A stretch of 64,000 bases of DNA from Catellatospora sichuanensis. Its GTDB lineage: Bacteria > Actinomycetota > Actinomycetes > Mycobacteriales > Micromonosporaceae. The stretch is taken from assembly GCF_007483665.1 (NCBI RefSeq), contig NZ_VIQO01000014.1:124001-188000 (forward strand), given 5' to 3'. Positions 52,428-61,034 of the stretch are shown one piece after another. Positions within the stretch are counted from its first letter, which is position 1; every line of letters begins with the position of its first letter. The translations under genes and the position numbers were made by a program. The notes under the pieces were generated by a model. It did not search any database. It had not been told where the DNA came from and saw only the letters and a list, made by a program, of their open reading frames with translations.

Positions 52428-52961
52428 TCAGCCGCTTGCCGCCGCCCGCATCGCACGGACCGCCGTGCGCAGTGCCTGCGCCAGGGAGATGGCTTCGAGG
52501 GCCGACATCACCGGCGCGGTCAGCTCGAACGCGTACGAGTCCGGGTGGAACGACAGCGCCCCGGTCGTCGGCGTGATCCGCGCGAACGGCCGCCCGGCCG
52601 CGGCGAACTCGAACCGGCGGTCCGACCAGATGCTGGTCTTCAACACCTCGACCGTGCGCCCGCCGGCCAGGGTGACGACCGCGCCGTCGATCGGGCGCCA
52701 GAACCCCAGCCGCAGCTCGATGACGCGGGCCCCGGATGGGGCGGTCACCTCGTACGTCCGCGCCATCATGCCCCGTGAAATGCCCTCGGCGACGAGGTTG
52801 CCCGCCGGGTCGAGGATGCCGAAGCGCTGCCGCACCGTCCAGAAGTGGTACTGCACGTGGGCGACGGTCTGCCCGTCGGCGAGCATGACCGGGGACGTCC
52901 CGGTCGGCATCGCCTTGTCCGGCAGGTAGAGGGTGCCCGTGAAGGGGTCGGTCAGGCCCAT
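52428..52961 (-). CDS. LURP-one-related/Tubby-like beta-barrel protein
   Basis: 177 residues from the ATG at 52961; an upstream in-frame start at 52988 lies beyond a likely promoter element. TAGGGT (minus strand, 52969-52974) ends 7 bases before the ATG and there is no ribosome site, so a leaderless transcript is likely. The order of strands (HFWTVRQRFGILDPAGNLVAEG, VIELRLGFWRPIDGAVVTLAGG, TSIWSDRRFEFAAAGRPFARI) resembles the LURP-one/scramblase barrel. Function unknown; cytoplasmic. Confidence 0.6.
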   Translation of the reverse strand: MGLTDPFTGTLYLPDKAMPTGTSPVMLADGQTVAHVQYHFWTVRQRFGILDPAGNLVAEGISRGMMARTYEVTAPSGARVIELRLGFWRPIDGAVVTLAGGRTVEVLKTSIWSDRRFEFAAAGRPFARITPTTGALSFHPDSYAFELTAPVMSALEAISLAQALRTAVRAMRAAASG

Positions 52962-52992
52962 GGCGCAGACCCTAGGGGATGTGGGCAAGGTT

Positions 52993-53026
52993 GCCCGAGG
53001 GCTCCCTGGCGGGGGAGCCCTCGGGC
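52993..53026. terminator. Terminator of the GH9 gene
   Basis: GCCCGAGGGCTCCC at 52993-53006 pairs perfectly with GGGAGCCCTCGGGC at 53013-53026 around a 6-base loop, 7 bases beyond the GH9 stop. Confidence 0.8.
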
Positions 53027-53033
53027 GGGCCGG

Positions 53034-55835
53034 TCACGCTGGAGGGGTGCCCCAGGAGAGCACGCCGCCCGCGTACCCGGGGATGGCGGGCGCGTCCGTG
53101 AACGCGGTGTTGGTGCCGCGGCTGTAGTCGCCGACCTCGTTGAACGGGCTCCAGTCGGTCTTGTGCAGCCGCAGCTGGATCTCCCCGGTCGACGCGCCCG
53201 CGGCGAGCGTGCCGCCGGTGAAGGCGACCTCGACGTAGGTGTCCGCACCGGCCACCGGGCTGGGCAGGCTCACCACGGTGGTACGCACACTGGCGCAGCC
53301 GACCTGGGCCCAGTCGCAGTACGCCGTCACGCCCGCCGACCCGTCGCGGGTCAGGTAGTAGCGGGCGGTGACCGTGGTCAGGCCGATCGCGGCGGTGCCG
53401 CTGTTGACCACCTGCAGGCCGAACCGGATCGAGTTGTCCGTCGGCGACCCGTCGTTGTTCTTGTAGCGGACGGTCAGCCCGCCGCCGGTCGGCGGGGCGG
53501 ACGTGGTGGCGGTGATCGGCGGTGACCACACCGACGCGTCGCCGGCGGCGTTGCGGGCCTGCACCGTATACGTGTACGACGTGCTCGGGCTCAGCCCGGT
53601 GTCCGTGTACGACGTCCCGGTCACCACGGCGACCTGGACGCTGCCACGCCGCACAACATAGCTCACCGCGGTCGGCACCGGGTCCCAGGTGATGGTGATC
53701 GAGTTGCTGCCGGTCGCGGTGACCCGCAGGTTCGCCGGTGTCGCGGGCGGCACGACGTCGCCGCCCTGGGTCGTCGCGGTCACCGCCGCGGACGCGGCCG
53801 AGACGTAGCCGCCCGCGTCCCGGGCCCGCACCGTGTACTGGTACGAAGTCGACGGGGTCAGGCCGGTGTCGGTGTAGGACGTGCCGGTCGGCGTGCCGAC
53901 CTTGGCCGTGCCGCGGTAGACGTCGTAGCCCACGACGCCGACGTTGTCGGTGGACGCGTCCCAGGCCAGCGAGACCGACGTCGGCGACGTCGCAGTGACC
54001 CGGAGGTTGCCGGGCACGGTCGGCGGGGTGACGTCCACCGGCGGCGTGCCGCCGGTCAGGTCGGCCGCGTTGCGGTCGAGGTGGGTGGCCACCCAGACCA
54101 GCGGGGCGTTCCAGTTGATCGTGTTCTCCTTGGAGCCCCACGCGTCGGGCGCGGTGTTCTTCGGCGCGTACGACTTGGCCGCCGGGCGGCCGGTGGGCGT
54201 GGCCGGATCGTTGATCAGCTCGTTGTTCGGCCCGCCGGCCAGCCAGCCCTTCGGGTACGCGAGCCCCGGATACCTGCCCCACGCCCAGCGGTCGTGCAGG
54301 TCGGTCTCGGCGTACTCGCCGTAGCCGGTGACGTACGACAGGCGCATCGCGTTGTTGCCCATCAGGTAGTCCATGGCCCGGTTCGTCGCCTTGAGGTAGG
54401 CCAGGCTGCCCGAGTCGTCGTAGGCCACGCCGAGCACCAGCATCCGGTTGGCGATGAACGAGTTCGAGCCCCACGGGTACGCCGACGCGCCGCCGATCAG
54501 CGACGGATAGCCCTCGCCGCGCAACGTGGCGACGATCTGGTCGGCGAAGCCGCGCACGTTCGCGCGCATCGTGGCCAGGTCCGCGGCGGGCAGGTCGCTG
54601 GCGACGCTGACCAGCGACAGGGTCCCGGTCGCGGCGACCTCGGCCCAGTCGAACTGCCCCATCTCCCGGTAGTGCGGCGACCCGGTGACCGCGGTGCGGT
54701 AGCCCGACAGGGCGGCGTCGGTGCGCTTGAGCGCGGTCAGGTACAGCTCCGCCGCGGCCGCGTACCGGTCGTCGCTGTTCTTCGTGTCGCCGTAGTCGCC
54801 GCCGCCCTCGGCGTCGGAGGTGGTGTTGTAGTCCACGTTCGGCTGCGCCTCGGCCCTGGTCCACGCGTCCTTGGCGATGCCCCACAGCGTCGCCGCGCGC
54901 GCCGCGTCGTACGGCGCCAGCACCCGCGCGAGCTGCGCGTTGGTTCGCGCCACGGCGTACGTCGCGTTCGTCGACGGCCCCATCGCCGAGCGGGCCAGCC
55001 CGTTCTCCTGATCGACCGAGGTCACCGGGAACGCGCTCCAGGCGTGGTTGTGCACCTTGTGCGAGGCCAGGCCGGTCGACGGCAGCAGGCCCGCCATCCA
55101 GCGCGAGCCGAACTCGACCTCGTCCAGGATGTCCGGGCGGCCGTTGGCCCGTTCCGGGATCGACAACGACCCGTCGCCGTACGCGGCGGGCTCCCGCTCC
55201 AGCAGGTTGAGCAGCGTCCACGCCGACACGGCGTGGTTGACCGCGTAGATGCCGAAGTCCCCGGCGTCGGCCCAGGAGTGCCGCACGTTCAGCCGCTGGC
55301 TGCCGCACCAGCTGTTGTAGCAGGGCACCGACTCGTCGCCGGGGTGCAGTGCGGCGTGCGCGTGCCCGGCGTTCTGCAGGAACTGGCCCTCGACGGCCGC
55401 GCCCATGCGGTGGAAGTAGAAGTACTGCATCGCCTCGCGGCCCAGGGCCGGGTAGAGCGAGGACGCCGAGACGGTGAACGGCACGCTGGTGCCGACGCCG
55501 TCGACCCAGAGCACGTAGTCGCCGGGCGTGCTCAGCGCGCTGAAGTCGGCCTGCTGCACGGTGTCGCCGGAGGCGCGGTCGCTGCCGTACACGGTGGTGG
55601 TGCCGGAGGCGACGACGGCGCCGCCGCTCACCTGGCGCACCTGCCAGGCGCGGGCCCCGCCCGTGGTGACGACGGTGGCGATCTTGTCGGCGCCGGTGAG
55701 GTAGCCGATCTGGTTGACCCGGACCGGGCTGGTGTCGACGTCGGCCGCCGCGGGCGCGGCGGGGAGCGGGAGCAGGAGGGCGGCGGCCGCGGTGGCGAGC
55801 ACCAGGCGAATCCGCCGGTAGGTGGGACGTCTCAT
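53034..55835 (-). CDS. Secreted cellulase, GH9 with Ig-like, two FN3 and CBM3 domains
   Basis: 933 residues from the ATG at 55835 (MRRPTYRRIRL); a longer frame has no ribosome site. After the signal peptide (to AAADV) come an N-terminal Ig-like domain (VRVNQIGYLTGADKIATVV), the GH9 (alpha/alpha)6 barrel to about residue 610, two fibronectin type III domains and a C-terminal CBM3 (LTVRYKNNDGSPTDNSIRFG). Catalytic features are the DAGD motif in HSWADAGDFGIY and the late acid Glu in SKENTINWNAPLVW. The layout is that of GH9 theme B/D endo- or processive glucanases. The CBM3 targets crystalline cellulose. No CebR box was found upstream. Confidence 0.93.
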   Translation of the reverse strand: MRRPTYRRIRLVLATAAAALLLPLPAAPAAADVDTSPVRVNQIGYLTGADKIATVVTTGGARAWQVRQVSGGAVVASGTTTVYGSDRASGDTVQQADFSALSTPGDYVLWVDGVGTSVPFTVSASSLYPALGREAMQYFYFHRMGAAVEGQFLQNAGHAHAALHPGDESVPCYNSWCGSQRLNVRHSWADAGDFGIYAVNHAVSAWTLLNLLEREPAAYGDGSLSIPERANGRPDILDEVEFGSRWMAGLLPSTGLASHKVHNHAWSAFPVTSVDQENGLARSAMGPSTNATYAVARTNAQLARVLAPYDAARAATLWGIAKDAWTRAEAQPNVDYNTTSDAEGGGDYGDTKNSDDRYAAAAELYLTALKRTDAALSGYRTAVTGSPHYREMGQFDWAEVAATGTLSLVSVASDLPAADLATMRANVRGFADQIVATLRGEGYPSLIGGASAYPWGSNSFIANRMLVLGVAYDDSGSLAYLKATNRAMDYLMGNNAMRLSYVTGYGEYAETDLHDRWAWGRYPGLAYPKGWLAGGPNNELINDPATPTGRPAAKSYAPKNTAPDAWGSKENTINWNAPLVWVATHLDRNAADLTGGTPPVDVTPPTVPGNLRVTATSPTSVSLAWDASTDNVGVVGYDVYRGTAKVGTPTGTSYTDTGLTPSTSYQYTVRARDAGGYVSAASAAVTATTQGGDVVPPATPANLRVTATGSNSITITWDPVPTAVSYVVRRGSVQVAVVTGTSYTDTGLSPSTSYTYTVQARNAAGDASVWSPPITATTSAPPTGGGLTVRYKNNDGSPTDNSIRFGLQVVNSGTAAIGLTTVTARYYLTRDGSAGVTAYCDWAQVGCASVRTTVVSLPSPVAGADTYVEVAFTGGTLAAGASTGEIQLRLHKTDWSPFNEVGDYSRGTNTAFTDAPAIPGYAGGVLSWGTPPA

Positions 55836-55876
55836 CGATGACTCCAGTGATCGGCTGGATGGTCGGCGGTCCCGCG

Positions 55877-55915
55877 CCCGCGGAACGCGCCGGGGAGGAC
55901 GGCGCGTTCCGCGGG
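55877..55915. terminator. Strong hairpin between GH5 and GH9
   Basis: CCCGCGGAACGCGCC at 55877-55891 pairs perfectly with GGCGCGTTCCGCGGG at 55901-55915. It lies 40 bases upstream of the GH9 start and should separate its transcription from GH5. Confidence 0.75.
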
Positions 55916-55985
55916 CCGGGCGGCCCGGCCGGGCCACGGATCAGGGCGCGAAGCTCTGACGGGCCGCTTCGGACAGGCGGCGGGA

Positions 55986-56021
55986 CCGGCCGGCGGCGGG
56001 GAGGGGCCCACCGCCGGCCGG
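55986..56021. terminator. Hairpin directly after GH5
   Basis: CCGGCCGGCGG at 55986-55996 pairs with CCGCCGGCCGG at 56011-56021, with GGG/CCC inside the loop, 6 bases beyond the GH5 stop. Confidence 0.65.
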
Positions 56022-56026
56022 GGTGG

Positions 56027-57985
56027 TCACGGCACGGCGATGGCGCAGCTGGTCACGGTGACCGAGCCGGTGCCGCTCGCCACGAACCCGAAGGTCGTGC
56101 TCGCCGCCGGGGCGAGAGAGCCGTTGTGGGGGGCGTTGGTGACCGTGTTGCCGGTCCGGGTGCCGTTCCACAGGTTGCTGATGGTCAGCGTCGCCGGGAT
56201 GTTCAGCACGACCGACCACGCCGCCGACGTCATGGTGCTGGTGTTGGTGACGGTCACCTCGCCCTGCATGCCGCCCTGCCAGGAGCCGATCACCCGCATG
56301 GTCGCCGTGCAGCCGCTGCCGCCGCCCCCGCCGCCGCCGGACGTGGTGCCGGTGACCGCGGCCGACGCCGCCGAGACGTTGCCCGCGGCGTCACGTGCCC
56401 GCACCGTGTACTGGTACGCCGTCGACGCGGACAGCCCCGTGTCCGTGTAGGTCAGTCCGGAGACCGTCGCCACCTTGGTGCCGGCGCGGTAGACCTCGTA
56501 CGCGGTGACGCCGACGTTGTCGGTGGCCGCGCCCCAGGACAGCGACACCGAGCTGCTGGTGACGCCGGTGACGCTCGGGTTGCCGGGCGCGGACGGGGCG
56601 ATGGTGTCGCCGCCGGTGCCCCCGCCGCCGTACACGTCGGCGAGGTTGTAGCCGGTGGTGCTGGTCGCGCCGCCGAGCCGGACCTGGTGGTCGAGGCTGA
56701 CGAACTTGCCCTGGTGCTGCCACAGCGCCGGCTTGAGCAGGTTGTACTTGGCGGTGTCCCAGGTGGCCCAGTCGTCGAGCAGCAGGCCGCCGGTGTCCCC
56801 GGAGTTCGGGTTGAGCACCCAGAACGTCTGGTGCAGGCGGTACTGCACGATCAGGTCACGCAGCGCGGTCATCCACTTGTCCTGCCGGGCGTCCTGGCCG
56901 AGCCGGCCGCCCCACTCACCGATCAGCAGCGGCGCGATGCCGTCCTCGTGGATGTAGAACCAGTTCGGCCGCCATACGTCGTTGGTCAGCGAGGTCTTGT
57001 CGAACGTGCCCTGGAACCACGGCTGCTCGTAGACCAGCGGGCCGTAGTCGTGCGGCGAGTACATCAGCTGGTCCTGGTTGGCGCCCAGGTTGACCGGGTA
57101 TTGGCGCACCCCGCGCAGGTTGCCGCCCCACCAGTTGTAGAAGTAGTTGGGCGACAGGTCGGGATCGGTGTTCGGGGAACTCCAGGTCTCGCCCGCCCGC
57201 GGGTAGACCTCGATGCCCTCGCACAGGATCAGCACGTTCGGGTTGATCGCCAGGATGCGCTTGCCCGCGGTCTCGCAGGCGTACTTGAAGTTGTCCTGGT
57301 CGGTGCTGTTGTCCCACTTGGCCCGCGGGGGCTGGTTGGGGGTGCCGTGCGGCTCGTTCTTGATGTCCATCGCGACGATGGTGTCGTTGTTCTTGTACCG
57401 GTTGGTCACCCACTCCCAGCCCTGGTAGAACTGCTCGACCGTGATCGTGCCCTTCCACCACACGGGGTGGATGTGGCCGGAGTTGTCGGCCTCGGCGCTG
57501 TGCACGTCGAGCATGACCTTGATGCCGTACTGCTCGCACAGCTGCAGCCAGTAGTCCCAGATCTGCAGGTTGTTCTTGCCGGCCAGCTCGGGGTTGGCGT
57601 AGGTGTTCACGTTCGGCGCGGCGACCGTCTGGCCGTTCTTCCACTCCAGCAGCAGCTGGGTGGAGATCGGCACGCGGACCAGGTTGATGCCGCGGTCGGC
57701 CATGCCCTTGGTGATGGTGGTGATGTTGCCCGACCACAGGCCGTGGAAGACCCGCTCGGAGGCGTTGAAGCCGAACCAGTTCACGCCGGTCAGCCAGACC
57801 TCGTTGCCGGCCTCGTCGACCACTTTGTTGCCCTGGACGTGCAGCCAGTCCTTCTCCGGCACCGCGGCGGCGGCGGTGGTCGGGGCGAGCACGGCCGCGC
57901 CGGCCGCCAGCGTGGTGGCCAGCGTGGCCAGCGCGAGAGGGATGCGCAGTCGCCTGCGGATCCCCGCCTTCCTGGTGAGTGCCAT
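56027..57985 (-). CDS. Secreted endoglucanase, GH5 with FN3 and CBM2
   Basis: 652 residues from the ATG at 57985 (GGAAGG 7 bases upstream). The signal peptide ends at TAAAAA near residue 41. The GH5 barrel extends to about residue 440, with acid/base E211 in AMDIKNEPHG, nucleophile E357 in LLIGEWGG and the supporting HDYGP motif. A linker, one FN3 domain and a CBM2 follow (SGCTATMRVIGSWQGGMQGEV). It is a retaining endo-beta-1,4-glucanase for cellulose. Two CebR-like boxes upstream suggest induction by cellobiose together with the GH12 gene. Confidence 0.94.
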   Translation of the reverse strand: MALTRKAGIRRRLRIPLALATLATTLAAGAAVLAPTTAAAAVPEKDWLHVQGNKVVDEAGNEVWLTGVNWFGFNASERVFHGLWSGNITTITKGMADRGINLVRVPISTQLLLEWKNGQTVAAPNVNTYANPELAGKNNLQIWDYWLQLCEQYGIKVMLDVHSAEADNSGHIHPVWWKGTITVEQFYQGWEWVTNRYKNNDTIVAMDIKNEPHGTPNQPPRAKWDNSTDQDNFKYACETAGKRILAINPNVLILCEGIEVYPRAGETWSSPNTDPDLSPNYFYNWWGGNLRGVRQYPVNLGANQDQLMYSPHDYGPLVYEQPWFQGTFDKTSLTNDVWRPNWFYIHEDGIAPLLIGEWGGRLGQDARQDKWMTALRDLIVQYRLHQTFWVLNPNSGDTGGLLLDDWATWDTAKYNLLKPALWQHQGKFVSLDHQVRLGGATSTTGYNLADVYGGGGTGGDTIAPSAPGNPSVTGVTSSSVSLSWGAATDNVGVTAYEVYRAGTKVATVSGLTYTDTGLSASTAYQYTVRARDAAGNVSAASAAVTGTTSGGGGGGGSGCTATMRVIGSWQGGMQGEVTVTNTSTMTSAAWSVVLNIPATLTISNLWNGTRTGNTVTNAPHNGSLAPAASTTFGFVASGTGSVTVTSCAIAVP

Positions 57986-58038
57986 GGAGAACCTTCCGGA
58001 AGCGGTGGTGCGGTCGGCGATCGGTGGCCGCCGCAGGT

Positions 58039-58052
58039 CGGGAGCGCTCCCA
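58039..58052. promoter_or_regulatory. CebR-type operator upstream of GH5 (proximal)
   Basis: CGGGAGCGCTCCCA differs by one base from the TGGGAGCGCTCCCA consensus and lies 54 bases before the GH5 start. Confidence 0.75.
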
Positions 58053-58184
58053 GCCACGGGCCGGGCAGGCCCTCGCCCCCGGCGGGCACCGGGGGTGACA
58101 CGGGTGGCCCGCCCAAGCGGGTTCACCCGGCTCCCGACCCTGCCGACGATCATCCAGAGTGGATCAGACATCGACGACAGTGGA

Positions 58185-58198
58185 CGGGAGCGCTCCCA
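58185..58198. promoter_or_regulatory. CebR-type operator upstream of GH5 (distal)
   Basis: A second CGGGAGCGCTCCCA, 200 bases before the GH5 start and 119 bases before the divergent phosphotransferase gene. Two sites 146 bp apart would allow looping. Confidence 0.75.
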
Positions 58199-58287
58199 TT
58201 TGTGTTGGAGCGTAAGGCTCCCGTAACCCGGACGCAACAGTCTGCGTCAATCCCGTGTCCCCGACCGGCCCGACGGCCCTTGCATCG

Positions 58288-58299
58288 GAGAGCGCTCTC
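58288..58299. promoter_or_regulatory. Related LacI-type palindrome upstream of the phosphotransferase gene
   Basis: GAGAGCGCTCTC is a perfect palindrome sharing the AGCGCT core with the CebR boxes, and sits 18 bases before the ATG at 58317. It may extend control to the divergent gene. Confidence 0.5.
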
Positions 58300-58316
58300 A
58301 CTTCATCATCTGGCCC

Positions 58317-59297
58317 ATGCGCAGTATCACCAAGCCCGTGCTGTCCGACGCCGACATCGCCCGCCTGATCCGGCAGGGCCTGGGCGACACCGCCGTCGTC
58401 GCCGGGCAGGAGGAGTTCACGGACGGCTTCTTCAACGCCGCCCACGCCGTGCGCCTGGCCGACGGCCGTGAAGTGGTGCTGAAGGTGGCGCCCGACAAGG
58501 GCCTGACGATGCTGACCTACGAGGTCGACCTGATGCACACCGAGATCGAGTTCTTCGAGCGGGCCGCGCGGGCGGGCGTGCCGCTGCCGCGGATGTGGCA
58601 CGCCGACCCGGAAGGCGGGGTCATGGTCATGGACCGCCTGCGTGGAGTCTCCTTCGAGCAGGCCAAGCAGACGATGGCAGCCGAGCATGTGCTGGCGGTG
58701 CGCCATGAACTGGGGCGCATCGCCGCCGCCGTCACCGCCGTCACCGGCGAGCGCTTCGGCTACCCTCGCCGCGACGGGCGCACCCGCTCGTCGTCCTGGC
58801 GGGAGTCGTTCCTGCACTTCGTCGACGACATCCTGGCCGACGCCACGGCGACCGACCGGCCCCTGGCCCGGCCCGCCGACGAGATCCGCGAGCTGGTCGT
58901 GCGGCACGCGCCGCTGCTCGACGTGGTGACGGCGCCCGCGCTGGTCCACTTCGACCTGTGGGACGGCAACGTGTTCGTGCTGCCCGACGGGGACGGCTGG
59001 CGGGTCGAGGCCATCATCGACGGCGAGCGCGCGTTCTACGGCGACCCGATCGCCGAGCTGGTCTCGCTGGCCACGTGGGTCCCCGAGGAGCAGGCCGCGG
59101 CCGTGCTCGACGGCTTCCTCGGGCGGCCGCTGACCGCCGACGAGCAGACCCGCCTCACCCTGTACCGGGTCTACCTGTGGCTGATCCTGGTGGCGGAGAC
59201 GGCCGTGCGCGGCTACCCCGAGAAGGAGAACGGGGAACTCCTGGCCTCGGCCGGCGGACAGCTCGCCGCCGATCTCGACCGGCTCGCCGCGGCATGA
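58317..59297 (+). CDS. Aminoglycoside phosphotransferase/choline kinase-like protein
   Basis: 326 residues. The small lobe is visible as FNAAHAVRLADGREVVLKVAP, with the ATP-contacting Lys. The catalytic loop is LVHFDLWDGNVFVL (Brenner-type HxDxxxxN) and the metal Asp is in AIIDGERAFYGDPIAEL. This is the APH fold; such proteins phosphorylate antibiotics, sugars, choline or other small molecules. Position next to the GH5 gene and an AGCGCT palindrome hints at a sugar-linked role. The substrate is unknown. No ribosome site is obvious. Confidence 0.88.
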   Translation: MRSITKPVLSDADIARLIRQGLGDTAVVAGQEEFTDGFFNAAHAVRLADGREVVLKVAPDKGLTMLTYEVDLMHTEIEFFERAARAGVPLPRMWHADPEGGVMVMDRLRGVSFEQAKQTMAAEHVLAVRHELGRIAAAVTAVTGERFGYPRRDGRTRSSSWRESFLHFVDDILADATATDRPLARPADEIRELVVRHAPLLDVVTAPALVHFDLWDGNVFVLPDGDGWRVEAIIDGERAFYGDPIAELVSLATWVPEEQAAAVLDGFLGRPLTADEQTRLTLYRVYLWLILVAETAVRGYPEKENGELLASAGGQLAADLDRLAAA

Positions 59298-59375
59298 AAG
59301 TTACAGGCGGGACCGGTGATGCCCTTGTGATCGACTCGCCATGGAGCGGGCCGGTAAAGGTGTTTGATAGGTGAC

Positions 59376-61034
59376 ATGAGCACTCCCGCGATCCTGACCG
59401 TGGACGACGACCCGAACGTCTCCCGCGCGGTGGCGCGTGACCTGCGCCGCCACTACGGCGAGAACTACCGGGTGGTACGGGCGAGTTCGGGCGCCGAGGC
59501 CCTGGACGCGCTGCGTGAGCTGAAGCTGCGCGGGCAGCAGGTCGCCGTGCTGCTGGCCGACTACCGGATGCCGCAGATGAACGGCATCCAGTTCCTGGAA
59601 TCGGCGATGGACCTCTACCCGCGGGCCCGGCGGGTGCTGCTGACCGCGTACGCCGACACCGACGCGGCGATCAACGCGATCAACCTGGTCGACCTGGACC
59701 ATTACCTGCTCAAGCCGTGGAACCCGCCGGAGGAGCACCTCTACCCCGTCGTGGACGACCTGCTCCAGTCCTGGCTGGCGACCCCGGATGCGGCCACCGC
59801 CGAGCTGCGCGTGGTCGGGCACCGCTGGTCCGCCCACTCCTACAAGGTCCGCGACTTCCTGGCCCGCAACCTCGTCCCGTTCCGCTGGTATGTCGCCGAC
59901 GACCCGGAGGGCGCGCGCCTGCTGGCCGCGGCCGGGCTGACCGCCGACGACGTGCCGCTGGTGGTGACCGCCGAGGGCAAGACACTGGTCCAGCCCAACG
60001 AGGCCGAGCTGGCCGGCAACATCGGCCTGACCACCACCCCGGCCTCGGACTTCTACGACGTGATCGTCGTCGGGGCGGGACCGGCCGGGCTCGGCTCGGC
60101 CGTGTACGCCGCCTCAGAGGGCCTGCGCACCGTGCTCGTCGAGCGGCGCGCCACCGGCGGGCAGGCCGGGCAGAGCAGCCGCATCGAGAACTACCTCGGC
60201 TTTCCCGACGGCGTGTCCGGCGCGCAGTTGACCGAGCGGGCCCGCCGACAGGCTCTCAAGTTCGGCGCGGAGCTGCTGTCGGCCCGCGAGGTCACCGCGC
60301 TGGAGACCTGCGGCTCGGCCCGGGTGGTGCACTTCGCCGACGGCAGCCGCATCGCCGCGCACAGCGTGGTGCTGGCCACCGGCGTGTCGTACCGGATGCT
60401 CGACGTGCCCGGCTGCGCGGACCTTACCGGCCGCGGCGTGTTCTACGGCTCAGCGGCCACCGAGGCGCCCGGCTGCAAGGACGAGGAGGTCTACATCGTC
60501 GGCGGGGCCAACTCGGCCGGCCAGGCCGCCGTCTACTTCTCCCGCTACGCCCGCCACGTGCACATGCTCATCCGCGGCGACGACCTGCGCCGGTCCATGT
60601 CGCGCTACCTGATCGACCAGATCGAGGCGATCGACAACATCACCGTGCATCCGCACACCCAGGTCTGTGCAGGCGGGGGCAGCGAGCATCTGGAGCACAT
60701 CACCCTGCTCGACACCAATACCGGGGTGGAGCGCACCGTCGACGCGTCCTGGCTGTTCATCTTCATCGGCGCGGAGCCGGGCACCGGCTGGCTGGACGGC
60801 GTGGTCGCCCGCGACGAGCACGGGTTCGTGCTGACGGGGCCAGATCTGCTCAGCGGCGGCAAGCGCCCGGCCGGGTGGCCGCTGTCCCGCGACCCCTACC
60901 ACCTGGAATCGAGCGTGCCGGGCGTGTTCGCCGCCGGCGACGTGCGGTCCGACTCGGTCAAGCGCGTCGCCTCCGCCGTCGGTGAGGGCGCCATGGCCAT
61001 CTCACTCGTACACCGATACCTGGAGGGGCAGTGA
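59376..61034 (+). CDS. Fused response regulator and thioredoxin reductase-like flavoprotein, lacking the CxxC
   Basis: 552 residues from the ATG at 59376; a TTG at 59364 with AAAGG upstream is a possible alternative. Residues 1-125 are a receiver domain with D10-D11-D12, phospho-acceptor D62 (LLADYRMPQMNG), T90 and the Lys in LLKPW. Residues about 145-220 look like a glutaredoxin-type fold (RWSAHSYKVRDFL) with WSAHS in place of the active CxxC. From about 230 a thioredoxin-reductase-like module follows: VIVVGAGPAGLGSA, TGGQAGQSSRIENYLGFPDG, VGGANSAGQAAVYFS and GVFAAGDVRSDSVKR. The segment where CATC normally lies reads FYGSAATEAPG, so both redox cysteines are missing. It overlaps the kinase gene by 4 bases (GTGA). 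Confidence 0.9.
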   Translation: MSTPAILTVDDDPNVSRAVARDLRRHYGENYRVVRASSGAEALDALRELKLRGQQVAVLLADYRMPQMNGIQFLESAMDLYPRARRVLLTAYADTDAAINAINLVDLDHYLLKPWNPPEEHLYPVVDDLLQSWLATPDAATAELRVVGHRWSAHSYKVRDFLARNLVPFRWYVADDPEGARLLAAAGLTADDVPLVVTAEGKTLVQPNEAELAGNIGLTTTPASDFYDVIVVGAGPAGLGSAVYAASEGLRTVLVERRATGGQAGQSSRIENYLGFPDGVSGAQLTERARRQALKFGAELLSAREVTALETCGSARVVHFADGSRIAAHSVVLATGVSYRMLDVPGCADLTGRGVFYGSAATEAPGCKDEEVYIVGGANSAGQAAVYFSRYARHVHMLIRGDDLRRSMSRYLIDQIEAIDNITVHPHTQVCAGGGSEHLEHITLLDTNTGVERTVDASWLFIFIGAEPGTGWLDGVVARDEHGFVLTGPDLLSGGKRPAGWPLSRDPYHLESSVPGVFAAGDVRSDSVKRVASAVGEGAMAISLVHRYLEGQ

